From Spirulina sp. (lineage in GTDB: Bacteria; Cyanobacteriota; Cyanobacteriia; Cyanobacteriales; Spirulinaceae), in NCBI GenBank assembly GCA_011390265.1, contig JAABSU010000002.1, positions 1-39,919 of the forward strand: a stretch of DNA of 39,919 nucleotides, given 5' to 3'. Each line of letters starts with the position of its first letter. Within the stretch, counting starts at the first letter, position 1. The position numbers and the translations under genes were made by a program. Shown piece by piece: positions 19,744-29,473 of the stretch. The notes beneath the pieces were generated by a model. It did not search any database and was not told the origin of the DNA. It saw nothing but the letters and a program-made list of their open reading frames with translations.

Positions 19744-20748
19744 ATGGATTTAATTGGTTTACAACATACCCTCGATAACAGTGCCTTTGCGGTGCTATTG
19801 GTGACAATGCTGCTCTATTGGGCCGGGGCGGCCTTTCCCCAGATCCCCTATCTCAAGAGCTTGGGAACCGCTGGGATGGTGAGCGCGAACTTGGCGATCG
19901 CCTGCCTCCTCGGTGCTCGCTGGATTGAAGCGGGCTATTTCCCCTTGAGCAATCTCTATGAATCCCTCTTTTTCCTCGCGTGGGGGATCACGGCCATTCA
20001 CCTTTTGGCGGAAAACATGATGCGATCGCCCCTCGTCGGCGTATTCACCGCCCCCCTCGCCATGGGGATCACCGCCTTCGCCGCCCTCACCCTCCCCCCG
20101 GATATGCAGCAGGCGGAACCCCTAGTTCCCGCCCTCAAATCCAACTGGTTAATGATGCACGTCAGCATCATGATGCTCAGTTACGCCACGCTCATGGTGG
20201 GGGCGATGCTGGCCATTGCCTTTTTAATTTGGACAAAAGGCGAAGCGATTACGCTCCATGGCAGTTCCTACGGCGGCGGGGGCGATCGATACGCCAACGC
20301 CGCCGATCGCCTCCAGGAACTCTCCGCGCAATCCCTCAACCTCGAAACCACCCCCACGACCGGCGGCACCGCCACCGCCACCGCCACCCTCCCCCCATTA
20401 ACCGCTCCCCTCCTCTCCCCCCAACGCCTCAGCGTCGCCGCCACCCTCGACAACCTCAGCTATCGAATCATCGGACTCGGCTTTCCCCTCCTCACCATCG
20501 GCATCATCGCCGGAGGTGTTTGGGCTAACGAGGCTTGGGGTTCCTACTGGAGTTGGGATCCCAAAGAAACCTGGGCGCTGATCACCTGGCTCGTATTTGC
20601 TGCCTATCTCCACGCCCGAATCACCAAAGGCTGGCAGGGCCGCAGACCCGCCCTCTTAGCCGCCAGTGGTTTTGTCGTCGTCTGGATTTGCTATCTTGGG
20701 GTGAATTTGTTAGGAAAAGGGTTGCATTCCTACGGGTGGTTTTTCTAG
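19744..20748 (+). CDS. ccsA: Cytochrome c biogenesis protein CcsA (Ycf5)
   Basis: Multi-TM protein with [28 protein letters not shown] tryptophan-rich motif and SYGWFF C-terminus. Confidence 0.93.
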   Translation: MDLIGLQHTLDNSAFAVLLVTMLLYWAGAAFPQIPYLKSLGTAGMVSANLAIACLLGARWIEAGYFPLSNLYESLFFLAWGITAIHLLAENMMRSPLVGVFTAPLAMGITAFAALTLPPDMQQAEPLVPALKSNWLMMHVSIMMLSYATLMVGAMLAIAFLIWTKGEAITLHGSSYGGGGDRYANAADRLQELSAQSLNLETTPTTGGTATATATLPPLTAPLLSPQRLSVAATLDNLSYRIIGLGFPLLTIGIIAGGVWANEAWGSYWSWDPKETWALITWLVFAAYLHARITKGWQGRRPALLAASGFVVVWICYLGVNLLGKGLHSYGWFF

Positions 20749-20888
20749 GGTGAGAAAAAAATCGACCCTGTTTGATCACAGCGGGAGAATTTCACCCTAA
20801 ACTTTTAGGCAATGTCCCTTTATTATGGTGTCCCTGTCCAAATCCGGCAGGTTAACGAGAAACGCTTAACCAGTGGAGTAAAAGAACT

Positions 20889-22145
20889 GTGGAAAATCGC
20901 TTTGAACCCCTTGATGGAGATGAGGTGCTTTCGGTTGATGAGTCTTTCCAGATCCTCATCGGCCATCGCACCTTCCGTGTTGGTGAAATTGCCACGGCCC
21001 TCAAAATGCAACTCCTAGAGTATGGGATTGGTGGCATCACCACGGAGAAAGAAGGGTGGTTCAACCCCGATGGTATCCCCTGCGAAGCCCTCAAATTCGG
21101 GGCCAGTCGTTGGCTCAAAGGTAGAGTCAAAATCAGTATTGATTTCTGCCCCGATACGGTTCAAACCCCCAGTCGCCCCCCCGCTGCTGCCGCAACCCCT
21201 GTGGCTGCCCCTCAACCTGCGGCGGCAGTTATACCACCCGTCGCGCCGCCCGTCACCGATGAATTGGTCACAGCAGATCAAGATACGGGGGCGCTGGATG
21301 ATGATTTGTTAGAAGCGGTGACGATGGCGGAGCCGGAATTGGAGGAAGTGGAAACCCGTGGCGAGGCGGAAACGGAAGATTGGTTTTCAGCAGAAACGGA
21401 GGCCACGGAAGAATTAGCCCTTGATGATGACCTTGAAACCTTGGGGGATGAGCCGGCTCAGGCGGATCAAGCAGCGGCTGAATTTTGGGATGAAGCCGAT
21501 GATGATGAACTGGATTTTGCCGCTGAGGCAGAGGATGAGCTAGGTTTAACCGTCGGCGGCGATGAAGATTTTGGGGAAGATCTTGATTTTGCGGCGGAGG
21601 CGGAGGATGAAGGCTTTGGGGATGAGTTGGATGATTTTGACCTTGGGGAGGAAACTGCGCCGGAGGCAATTGCCCCCAATGTTGCTGAGGAAGAGGATCT
21701 GTTTGGTGCGGATGATGAAGATGATCCCTTTGGAGAGGGGGACGATCCCTTTGGGGAAGATCTGGAAATTGAAGAGGCCAGCGATGCCCTAGTAGATGAT
21801 GTTTTTGAAAATGCGCCAACGAATCTGACGGCTGAGGGAGATGATGATTTCGACCTTGGCGGTGATATTTTCGGTAGTGATGAGCTAGAAGCGGAAGATG
21901 ACGGCACGAGCGATGATAGTTTGTTTGATATTTCCGATGAAGATGAGTTTGAGGCGGGGGTCGCTGCTTCTGGAGATGAGGTGATTGCCCTGGAGGATGC
22001 GGAAGATATTTTTGGGGATGATGATGATACGGATTGGGGCCTCTCTGGTGATGATGAGGATGATCTGTTTGGCACAACGGTACCTGGAAATAAGGGCGAG
22101 GATGTGATTGCAGATATCTGGCAGGATATTGATGAACTGAGCTAA
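20889..22145 (+). CDS. KGK-domain protein with long Asp/Glu-rich tail
   Basis: N-term SFQILIGHRTFRVGEIATALKMQL...GWFNPDGIPCEALKFGASRWLKGRVKISIDFCPD; remainder highly acidic with repeated DELDFAAEAEDE / DPFGE motifs; GTG start. Confidence 0.75.
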   Translation: MENRFEPLDGDEVLSVDESFQILIGHRTFRVGEIATALKMQLLEYGIGGITTEKEGWFNPDGIPCEALKFGASRWLKGRVKISIDFCPDTVQTPSRPPAAAATPVAAPQPAAAVIPPVAPPVTDELVTADQDTGALDDDLLEAVTMAEPELEEVETRGEAETEDWFSAETEATEELALDDDLETLGDEPAQADQAAAEFWDEADDDELDFAAEAEDELGLTVGGDEDFGEDLDFAAEAEDEGFGDELDDFDLGEETAPEAIAPNVAEEEDLFGADDEDDPFGEGDDPFGEDLEIEEASDALVDDVFENAPTNLTAEGDDDFDLGGDIFGSDELEAEDDGTSDDSLFDISDEDEFEAGVAASGDEVIALEDAEDIFGDDDDTDWGLSGDDEDDLFGTTVPGNKGEDVIADIWQDIDELS

Positions 22146-23122
22146 TGGTGTGGAGTGATCTCCATTGTCGTGTTGATCGGGAGTTGCGAGGGCGATCGCT
22201 CCTCCCCCCCGGATCAACTCTGCTGTTGGCGGTTTCTGGGGGTCAAGATTCCCTCTGTCTGTTGAAACTTTGTGTGGATCTCCAACCCCGTTGGGGTTGG
22301 CGGTTGGGGGTGGCCCATTGTGATCATGGTTGGCCCACCGATGAGGGAATCGCGGCCCATGTGGGGGCGATCGCCTCCACCTTCCAACTCCCCTACCACC
22401 AAACCACCGCCGACAACCTCCCCCAAACCGAAGCCGCCGCCCGGAACTGGCGCTATCAGTCCCTCTCAGCCATTGCGCAACAGGAAGGCTATGGGGCGAT
22501 CGCCACGGGCCACACCCAGAGCGATCGCGCCGAAACGGTGTTATACAACCTGATCCGGGGGGCCGGCCTCACCGGCCTTGCCGCGCTCCCCTGGCAGCGT
22601 CCCCTGACGGATTCCATCCAACTCATCCGCCCATTACTGACCCTCACCCGCCCCGAAACCGGGGCATTCTGCCAACGCCATCACCTCCCGGTGTGGGAAG
22701 ATGTCCTCAATCAAAACCGTCATTACCGCCGCAATCGCCTCCGCCTCGATATCTTCCCCCAACTGCGCCAACAGTTTAATCCCCAAGTAGATCGAGCCAT
22801 GGCCCAAACCGCCGAACTCCTCACCGCCGATCTCGACTATCTTGAGCAACAAACCGCCCAACTCTGGCAAGCCAGCTACAGCGCCCACCCCCCCCAATTG
22901 GCCAGGAAAATCGTCGCCCAGAGCCATCTCGCCCTCCAACGGCGAGTCCTACACCAATTTTGCCAACAGCACCTCCCCCAAGCCCCCACCTTCCCCCAAA
23001 TCGAAGCATTACTCCCCCTGCTCACCGCCCCCCAAGGCAGCCAAAGCAGCACGATGCCGGGGCAATTCATCCTTAGAGTTGAGGGGGATTGGCTGCGCTG
23101 GGTTGATAGTAGGCGTGGTTAA
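22145..23122 (+). CDS. tilS: tRNA(Ile)-lysidine synthase
   Basis: LLLAVSGGQDSLCLLKL, HCDHGW, AARNWRYQSL, ATGHTQSDRAETVLYNLIRGAGLTGLAAL. Confidence 0.93.
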   Translation: MVWSDLHCRVDRELRGRSLLPPGSTLLLAVSGGQDSLCLLKLCVDLQPRWGWRLGVAHCDHGWPTDEGIAAHVGAIASTFQLPYHQTTADNLPQTEAAARNWRYQSLSAIAQQEGYGAIATGHTQSDRAETVLYNLIRGAGLTGLAALPWQRPLTDSIQLIRPLLTLTRPETGAFCQRHHLPVWEDVLNQNRHYRRNRLRLDIFPQLRQQFNPQVDRAMAQTAELLTADLDYLEQQTAQLWQASYSAHPPQLARKIVAQSHLALQRRVLHQFCQQHLPQAPTFPQIEALLPLLTAPQGSQSSTMPGQFILRVEGDWLRWVDSRRG

Positions 23123-24116
23123 GGTAGGGGGCAGCTTGGAGCGTGGCCATCTGATCGCCCACTTCCACCGTTGAACCCGCTTCCCCGGCTTTGGTTTTGA
23201 CATAGCCCAGGGCCATGGCCCCCCCTGCAATGGCCGCCACACTGGTGATCTCACCCACCTTTGCCCCTCCTTGATTAATGGCCGTCCCCACCGCTACAGG
23301 GGCCGATAGGGGAATGTGCCAGAGCCGTTGCTTCACCCCTTGATAGGTATTTAATCGGGCAATGGTTTCCTGGCCAATGTAGCAACCTTTCGTGAAGGAA
23401 ATCGCCCGCCACAATCCCGCCTCAAGGGGGTTATATTGTTCCGTTAATTCTGTTCCGGGCGCAGGGCGGCCTTGGACAATCCGCAGCGTTTCCCAATGGG
23501 TATCCTCTAAAGGAACGGCCCCCGCCACCATCAAAGCTTGCCAGAGGCTCGCGGCCACATCCGTAGCAACCCAAAGCTGATAACCTGGCAAATCTAACCC
23601 CGTCCCCGCCATCAATTGCACAGGAATCCCCGCCAGATCAACGGAGCAGTGGGCAAAACCAGGGCTGGGAAGGTTCGTGATGCCGCAACGGTTGAGGAGA
23701 GCGGCTCCTTCGGGGCCAACGAGGGTGAAGAGGGTATGGGTTTCCGAAAGATCGGTGATCGTGACGCGATCCATGGGGAAGATGTAGCGATCCAGCCAGG
23801 TGATCAAGGGGGCTGCTTGACCAGGGGAGACCGTAAGCCAAAGGCGATTCGCGTTAGCGCATTCATCGCCCCAACACAGCACCGTTGCTAAATCCAGCGT
23901 CCGAGCTGTGGAATTGACAAAAACCGTTTCGCAACCTTGACCCGGTTGGAGGGCGGCGATCGCATTCGTCGTTTGGTTATGGAGGAATTGACGACAATCC
24001 GCCCCCGTTAATTCGAGGCGGCCCCCTGCACTGCTATCCACCAGAGCCACCCCCGATTGCAAAGCGACTTCAGCGGCCGTATTTTGGCCAAAATCAAGAC
24101 TGTGGGCAAGAACCAT
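23073..24116 (-). CDS. ygfZ: Folate-binding YgfZ/GcvT-like protein
   Basis: KGCYIGQETIARLNTYQGVKQRLW motif. Confidence 0.88.
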   Translation of the reverse strand: MVLAHSLDFGQNTAAEVALQSGVALVDSSAGGRLELTGADCRQFLHNQTTNAIAALQPGQGCETVFVNSTARTLDLATVLCWGDECANANRLWLTVSPGQAAPLITWLDRYIFPMDRVTITDLSETHTLFTLVGPEGAALLNRCGITNLPSPGFAHCSVDLAGIPVQLMAGTGLDLPGYQLWVATDVAASLWQALMVAGAVPLEDTHWETLRIVQGRPAPGTELTEQYNPLEAGLWRAISFTKGCYIGQETIARLNTYQGVKQRLWHIPLSAPVAVGTAINQGGAKVGEITSVAAIAGGAMALGYVKTKAGEAGSTVEVGDQMATLQAAPYLNHAYYQPSAANPPQL

Positions 24117-24158
24117 AACAAACCTGTGAAAAGGAGCAACAATAGATTAGATTTTAAA

Positions 24159-24368
24159 TTATACCTGATGCTTCAAATTAGGTTGTTTTTCCTGTTCATT
24201 GGAGGGAATAAATCCATTTAAAACCCAGTTAAGATAGTGCAATCCTTGTAAAATCGACGTTTTGCCATAACTATTTTGGCCAACCAGCGCATGAAGACGT
24301 GATTGATCAAGATTAAGCCTTGTGGATTGATGACCTTTAAAGTTCTTCAATTTAACAGCTTCAAGCAT
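24159..24368 (-). pseudogene. Truncated AAA/OLD-type ATPase N-terminus
   Basis: MLEAVKLKNFKGHQSTRLNLDQSRLHALVGQNSYGKTSILQGLHYLNWVL: Walker A present, stops at 69 aa. Confidence 0.65.
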
Positions 24369-24438
24369 TGCCTAATCTTTTCGAGAATAATGGCATTCGG
24401 ATGTTTCAGGATATCAGGAATGGTTGCATATTAGCTAT

Positions 24439-24537
24439 AGCGGATTGCGAAAATATGAGAACGCCACTTCCCCCTTTTTAAGGGGGATTGAGGGGGATCT
24501 TTCTACCTCAAGTTTATGAAAACCGCTGTGTGCAACT
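24439..24537. repeat. MITE-like element with imperfect ~21-bp terminal inverted repeats and internal CCCCCTTTTTAAGGGGG hairpin
   Basis: AGCGGATTGCGAAAATATGAG ... complement of CTCAAGTTTATGAAAACCGCT, 15 of 21 positions matching. Confidence 0.5.
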
Positions 24538-24586
24538 TCAACGATAAGGCCAGAACCAGGTTAATCGAATGGTGAGTCCTGTTAAC

Positions 24587-25447
24587 CTATGTTTCCACAT
24601 TTCCCGGCGGCTCGATGCCCTGGGCTTGGAGCTGGGCTTTCAGTTGGGCTAACTCCGCCAAAGCTGCCTCTGCCCGTTGGCGTTCAGCTTCCGCTCGTTG
24701 GGATTCGGCTTCTGCTCGTTGGGATTCGGCTTCCGCTCGTTGGGATTCGGCTTCTGCTCGTTGGGATTCGGCTTCCGCTCGTTGGGATTCAATTCGGGCC
24801 TGTTCCTCTGGCAATAACACCAAATCCCCTTCCGGCGTGAAAAAGCGTAACCATGGGGCGGTTTCCCTTTGCAGTGTTCCCTCCCAAATCCCCAACCAGA
24901 GGCCGAGGGATTCACACCAGAGCCAGCCGCGATCGCTCTTTCCTAACGGCTCATAACCCTGACCCCCCAAATGCCAACCCTGCAACGATTGAGGGGCAAA
25001 GGGATCATAAACAAAATAGTCCCGCGTGCTAAAGACCCGCTCATAGATCTGCTTTTTCGTCACCTGATCCTCCCGTGCCGTGGAGGGAGACATTAACTCC
25101 ACAATCACATCAGGGTAGCGGCCCCCCTCTTCCCAAACAACCCAACCCTGCCGCTCTTGGCTCCCGTCCACATCCAGAACGGCAAAAAAGTCCGGGCCGC
25201 GAAAATCCCGATTCCGGGCCTGCTCACTGCTGAAATAAATGAACATATTGCCGCCGGTGAAATAGTCATCTCGCTCCGCCAGGGCAACATGGGTGGCAGC
25301 GATGAGCACATTCATGGCAATGCGGTGGCGATTGCTTTCCAAGGGTTCTCCATCGTCAAAAATGAGATCCGTGGGGGGCATGGGTGGCTCCCAGGGAGTC
25401 GCCTCTGCCTCTACTATTGGTGTATCTTGCGTGAGTTCAGCAGCCAT
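24587..25447 (-). CDS. Uma2-family putative endonuclease with heptad-repeat tail
   Basis: PPTDLIFDDGEPLESNRHR...RNRDFRGPDFFAVLDVD...GRYPDVIVELMSPSTAREDQVTKKQIYERVFSTRDYFVYDP; tail (SQRAEAE)5. Confidence 0.88.
   Translation of the reverse strand: MAAELTQDTPIVEAEATPWEPPMPPTDLIFDDGEPLESNRHRIAMNVLIAATHVALAERDDYFTGGNMFIYFSSEQARNRDFRGPDFFAVLDVDGSQERQGWVVWEEGGRYPDVIVELMSPSTAREDQVTKKQIYERVFSTRDYFVYDPFAPQSLQGWHLGGQGYEPLGKSDRGWLWCESLGLWLGIWEGTLQRETAPWLRFFTPEGDLVLLPEEQARIESQRAEAESQRAEAESQRAEAESQRAEAESQRAEAERQRAEAALAELAQLKAQLQAQGIEPPGNVET
24687..24791. repeat. 21-bp tandem repeat x5 (heptad codons)
   Basis: GCTTC[C/T]GCTCGTTGGGATTCG, alternating C/T/C/T/C. Confidence 0.95.
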
Positions 25448-25527
25448 CAGGATTGCCCCCGCGAGAATGTTGGATGGTATAAATTTATCACAAATACACT
25501 CAAAGCAGTAAATTGGAGAATGTGCTT

Positions 25528-26208
25528 ATGACCCGCTACATTCAAGCAAACCCTTACCCCTACCCCTATAACGGCGATCTGCGCCCGGAAAATACGGCAT
25601 TGATCATCATCGATATGCAGACGGATTTTTGTGGGGTGGGGGGGTATGTGGATCGCATGGGCTATGATCTGGCCCTGACCCGCGCCCCTATTGAGCCGTT
25701 GCAGCGACTTTTGGCGGTGATGCGATCGCAAGCCTTCATGATCCTCCATACCCGTGAAGGCCACCGCCCGGACTTGACGGATTTGCCCCCCAATAAACGG
25801 TGGCGCAGTCAACAGATCGGCGCAGGTATTGGTGATCCCGGCCCCTGTGGGCGGATTTTAATTCGGGGGGAAGCGGGTTGGGAAATTATTCCGGAATTGG
25901 CCCCCTTGCCGGGGGAAGCGGTGATCGATAAGCCCGGCAAAAGTGCCTTCTATGCCACAGATTTAGAGTTATTACTCCATCGCAACGGCATTGAGAATTT
26001 AATCCTCACCGGGATTACCACCGATGTCTGCGTTCATACGACGATGCGCGAGGCCAATGACCGGGGTTATGAGTGTTTAATTCTCTCCGACTGTACCGGC
26101 GCAACAGACCACGGCAACCATCAAGCTGCCCTCAAAATGGTGACGATGCAGGGGGGCGTATTTGGGGCGGTGGCAGATTCCGGGGCAGTGCTGGAGGCGA
26201 TCGCCTAA
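25528..26208 (+). CDS. Isochorismatase-like cysteine hydrolase, biuret hydrolase-like
   Basis: [24 protein letters not shown]...[51 protein letters not shown]...[38 protein letters not shown]. Confidence 0.85.
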   Translation: MTRYIQANPYPYPYNGDLRPENTALIIIDMQTDFCGVGGYVDRMGYDLALTRAPIEPLQRLLAVMRSQAFMILHTREGHRPDLTDLPPNKRWRSQQIGAGIGDPGPCGRILIRGEAGWEIIPELAPLPGEAVIDKPGKSAFYATDLELLLHRNGIENLILTGITTDVCVHTTMREANDRGYECLILSDCTGATDHGNHQAALKMVTMQGGVFGAVADSGAVLEAIA

Positions 26209-27287
26209 GCCGCCATCTGGATTTGGCCATGGAGTAATGCCTCACCCTGACTGGCGATCACCGGCTTAGAAAACCAATAGCCTTGGAGGGCGTGACAACC
26301 GAGGGCGGCGATCTGCTGCACATCATTCTCGGTTTCCACCCCCTCCGTAATCACCGTTAAACCGATACTTTTCGCCAATTCAACAATGCCTCGGATCATC
26401 TGCCATTGCTCTTGCACCACAAAAGAGCGGTCAATTTTTAACACATCCACCGCCAACTCATGGAGACGAGCCAAGCAAGAATAGCCTGTACCAAAGTCAT
26501 CCAAATAAACTTGCAGGCCGGAGGCTTTCAGCGCTTGGAGCGTGGCAATGGCGATCGGGTTTTCAATCACGGTGCTTTCCGTAATTTCCACCCGCAGGCT
26601 ACCGGGGGCCACCGGATACTGTGCGATAATCGCCGTCACCTGGTGGGCGAGGTTACTGCGCAACAACTGCAAAGGAGAAAGATTAACGCTCATCGTTAAG
26701 GGAGCGGTGCGGGGAAATTTGGCTTGCCAATGGGCCAGTTGTTGACAAGCCTGTTCAAAGACCCAAAGACCCAGATCATGGATTAAGTGCAATTCTTCAG
26801 CAATGGGGATAAATTCAGCGGGGGAGATAAAGCCTCGGTGGGGGTGCTGCCAGCGAATCAGGGCTTCAAACCCCTGGATTAAATGGGTCTTTGCGCAGAC
26901 GATTGGCTGATAGTAAACGGCAAAATCCCGGCTATCCCAAGCCTGCAAGAGGTCTTTTTCGAGGCGGAGTCGGGCTAAACCGGCAGCGGTGAGGAGAGAC
27001 TGGGCAACCATTTGATCATCTTCAATGGTCGTTGTCAGGCGGATGAGCCGATCCGCATTGTTGGCCGCAATATGGAGAAGATGCTGCCCCTGTTCCGTAT
27101 GGACATTAATTTTCCCGCTGAGCAATAAGCCCAGGGCCCCCCGAATTGAGGTGAGTGGCGTGCGCAATTCATGACTAATCTCTGCGGTAGAGAGCGTCAG
27201 ATCATCCCGGAGTTTGGGGTGGATGTAATGGGATGGAGGGGAGTCCATGATGATTGGGGGGTTTGCCAATGTGGGAACAAACGTCAT
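26205..27287 (-). CDS. HisKA-like domain fused to EAL domain (putative c-di-GMP phosphodiesterase)
   Basis: [23 protein letters not shown]-box followed directly by EAL domain with [35 protein letters not shown]. Confidence 0.85.
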   Translation of the reverse strand: MTFVPTLANPPIIMDSPPSHYIHPKLRDDLTLSTAEISHELRTPLTSIRGALGLLLSGKINVHTEQGQHLLHIAANNADRLIRLTTTIEDDQMVAQSLLTAAGLARLRLEKDLLQAWDSRDFAVYYQPIVCAKTHLIQGFEALIRWQHPHRGFISPAEFIPIAEELHLIHDLGLWVFEQACQQLAHWQAKFPRTAPLTMSVNLSPLQLLRSNLAHQVTAIIAQYPVAPGSLRVEITESTVIENPIAIATLQALKASGLQVYLDDFGTGYSCLARLHELAVDVLKIDRSFVVQEQWQMIRGIVELAKSIGLTVITEGVETENDVQQIAALGCHALQGYWFSKPVIASQGEALLHGQIQMAA

Positions 27288-27613
27288 ATTACCCTTTCTT
27301 GAGTTTAAGCTTTACGGGAGCGATCCGGCTAAGTGGTATTATCCGTGATCCTGTGGTTTATCCTAAGCAACACTTGTGAAAAACTTGGGAAGAATTTGGA
27401 CTTAAGCCTCAGTAAAATTCTCTAGAATCTCCCCCTATTTTTATCCTCTTTCAAAAATCTGCGGTTTATTTTCCGTAAAATCTCTAGGTATATGCCCCTT
27501 TCCATCCCCCTGCAAGCGGAGATCCAATCGGCCAAAGCCCCGCTGAGGGGGTGGGGTAGTTCACAACAGCGGGGCAACGATGAAGCCAGGGGGAAGCCAG
27601 AGAAAGCGATCGC

Positions 27614-28252
27614 CTATAGGGGTAGAGGATTGCTTAAGGTAATGTCGAAATCAGCATTGGGATCAACGGTATAGAGATCGACGGAGCGTCGTCCTAAAAG
27701 TAAGCCGCCCAAGGCACCGGCCCCCGCTCCGCCGAGAATGCTGCCCACAGAAATCCGCGAACCTGTAAGTACAGAAATCACGGAAGCCGCTGCGGCTCCA
27801 ATGGCGGCCCCTTGAAGAATTGAATCTCCATCTGCACCGCGTCGCACCCGCTCCGTTTTGGTGACCAGTTGCGATTGGCCCTCTAAAACGAGGCGATTAT
27901 GGCCCACTAAAATTTCTTTGGCCACAAACCGCACCCCCTCATCTTCGAGAACTTCAATTTCTCCTTCAATAACCGTGCCTTGGGGGATGAGAACGCGATC
28001 GCGGCGATCGCGCACATTCGCCGCCAATACAAGGGTAAAGGGCATCTCCTCCGTTTCATTTTTAGCCAGGAGGATTTTTTCCGTCTCAGGATCGGCGGCC
28101 TGGGTGGGCAACGTCGTGCCGTCGGGAATCGTAGCTCGGGAAATATCCGGCAACCGTTGGGCCATGGCCACGGGCATCAAGGGCAGGGCAGCGGTGAGGC
28201 TAAGGGTGGCGGTGAGGAGGGTGGCGGTGGTGCGCCGCGTCAATGCAATCAT
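27614..28252 (-). CDS. Exported glycine-zipper-containing protein
   Basis: MIALTRRTTATLLTATLSLTAALPLMPVAMAQ signal-like peptide; C-terminal GAAIGAAAASVISVLTG...GSILGGAGAGALGGLLLGRR. Confidence 0.65.
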   Translation of the reverse strand: MIALTRRTTATLLTATLSLTAALPLMPVAMAQRLPDISRATIPDGTTLPTQAADPETEKILLAKNETEEMPFTLVLAANVRDRRDRVLIPQGTVIEGEIEVLEDEGVRFVAKEILVGHNRLVLEGQSQLVTKTERVRRGADGDSILQGAAIGAAAASVISVLTGSRISVGSILGGAGAGALGGLLLGRRSVDLYTVDPNADFDITLSNPLPL

Positions 28253-28315
28253 GGGAAAGGTTAGGGTAGGAGGTATGGGCCCGCGACGTTCAGATTGTGA
28301 TGGGAGTTCCGTACT

Positions 28316-29410
28316 GTGGCTAAATTTACCCTCAGCACCCGCCTCTTGCTTTCCCACCTCTTGGTGATGGTGGTGGGCTTGGGGACGTTTGTGATCATTG
28401 CGAAGTTGTCCTCGCCGCGTTTCTTTGTGTTGCGTTTAGAGCAGTTGGAGCAGCGGGGTTTAGTGACGGTGCGATCGGCCCGCACCTATTTAATTGATGG
28501 TTTTGAAAGTGCCTGGAATAGTAGTAGCCTTTGGTCGGTGGTGATTGGGGGGACAACGGCGGGGGCCTTGAGTCTGTGGCTCTCCCACCGGATCACCCAG
28601 CCCTTGAGCGAGATGAGCAAAATCACTCAAAAATTTGCCTCGGGTCAGTTGCAGGAACGGATGCCGGCGACGGAAATCCCGGAATTGAATGCGTTAGCGC
28701 AAAGTTTTAACCGGATGGCGAAAAGTTTAGAGGGGGTAGAAAGCCGTCGCCGGGAATTGATGAGCGATCTTACCCATGAGTTGCGCACCCCCTTGACGGT
28801 GATGCGGGGCTATTTGGAGGAGTTGGCCGATGGGCGCTTAGACCCTTCAGCGGAACTGTATATGCGTCTGGTGCGGGAAACCCAGCGGTTAGAGCGCCTC
28901 ACCCATGATTTACAGGAATTATCGAAGGCGGAAGCGGGTTATTTGCCAATTCATCTGGAGTCGGTGGACTTGTTGCCGCTGTTGCAGGGGGTGATGGAGC
29001 GGTTTCAGGATCAACTGATGGATGATGCCCCGGTGTTGGTGTTGGATTGCCCAGGGGATTTACCCGCAGTTTGTGCGGATTTTGACCGCACAGAGCAGGT
29101 GATGATGAATTTGGTGGGCAATGCGTTGCGCTATACGGAGGTGGGGACGGTGCAGATTCGGGCGTGGCGATCGCCCCCCGTTGTTTGGATTGCCGTGGTA
29201 GATACGGGGATCGGCATTGCCCCGGAGGATCTACCCTATATTTTTGAGCGGTTTTGGCGGGCGGAGCGATCGCGCTCCCTCCACAGTGGCGGCACGGGCA
29301 TTGGTTTGGCCATTAGTCGCCGTTTAATTGAGTTACAAAATGGCCATATTGAGGTGAGAAGTGAACTGCATCGGGGTAGCACCTTCCAATTTTGTCTGCC
29401 CGTGGCCTGA
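28316..29410 (+). CDS. HAMP-domain sensor histidine kinase
   Basis: Two TM segments, [73 protein letters not shown]. Confidence 0.92.
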   Translation: MAKFTLSTRLLLSHLLVMVVGLGTFVIIAKLSSPRFFVLRLEQLEQRGLVTVRSARTYLIDGFESAWNSSSLWSVVIGGTTAGALSLWLSHRITQPLSEMSKITQKFASGQLQERMPATEIPELNALAQSFNRMAKSLEGVESRRRELMSDLTHELRTPLTVMRGYLEELADGRLDPSAELYMRLVRETQRLERLTHDLQELSKAEAGYLPIHLESVDLLPLLQGVMERFQDQLMDDAPVLVLDCPGDLPAVCADFDRTEQVMMNLVGNALRYTEVGTVQIRAWRSPPVVWIAVVDTGIGIAPEDLPYIFERFWRAERSRSLHSGGTGIGLAISRRLIELQNGHIEVRSELHRGSTFQFCLPVA

Positions 29411-29473
29411 GAGGATGGGTTTGGCTCGCGGAAATTCTGCGCTAAGATCAAGATCTAAGGACTGCATAGATTT

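Noticed and set aside
19980-20528. 182-aa plus-strand His/Pro-rich ORF
   Set aside because: Out-of-frame shadow of ccsA.
21268-22077. 269-aa and 202-aa minus-strand ORFs rich in His/Pro or Ser
   Set aside because: Antisense translations of the Asp/Glu-codon-rich tail of the KGK protein (GAT/GAA repeats read backwards).
24687-24791. Possible CRISPR array
   Set aside because: Repeats are contiguous 21-bp units in a reading frame with no spacers.
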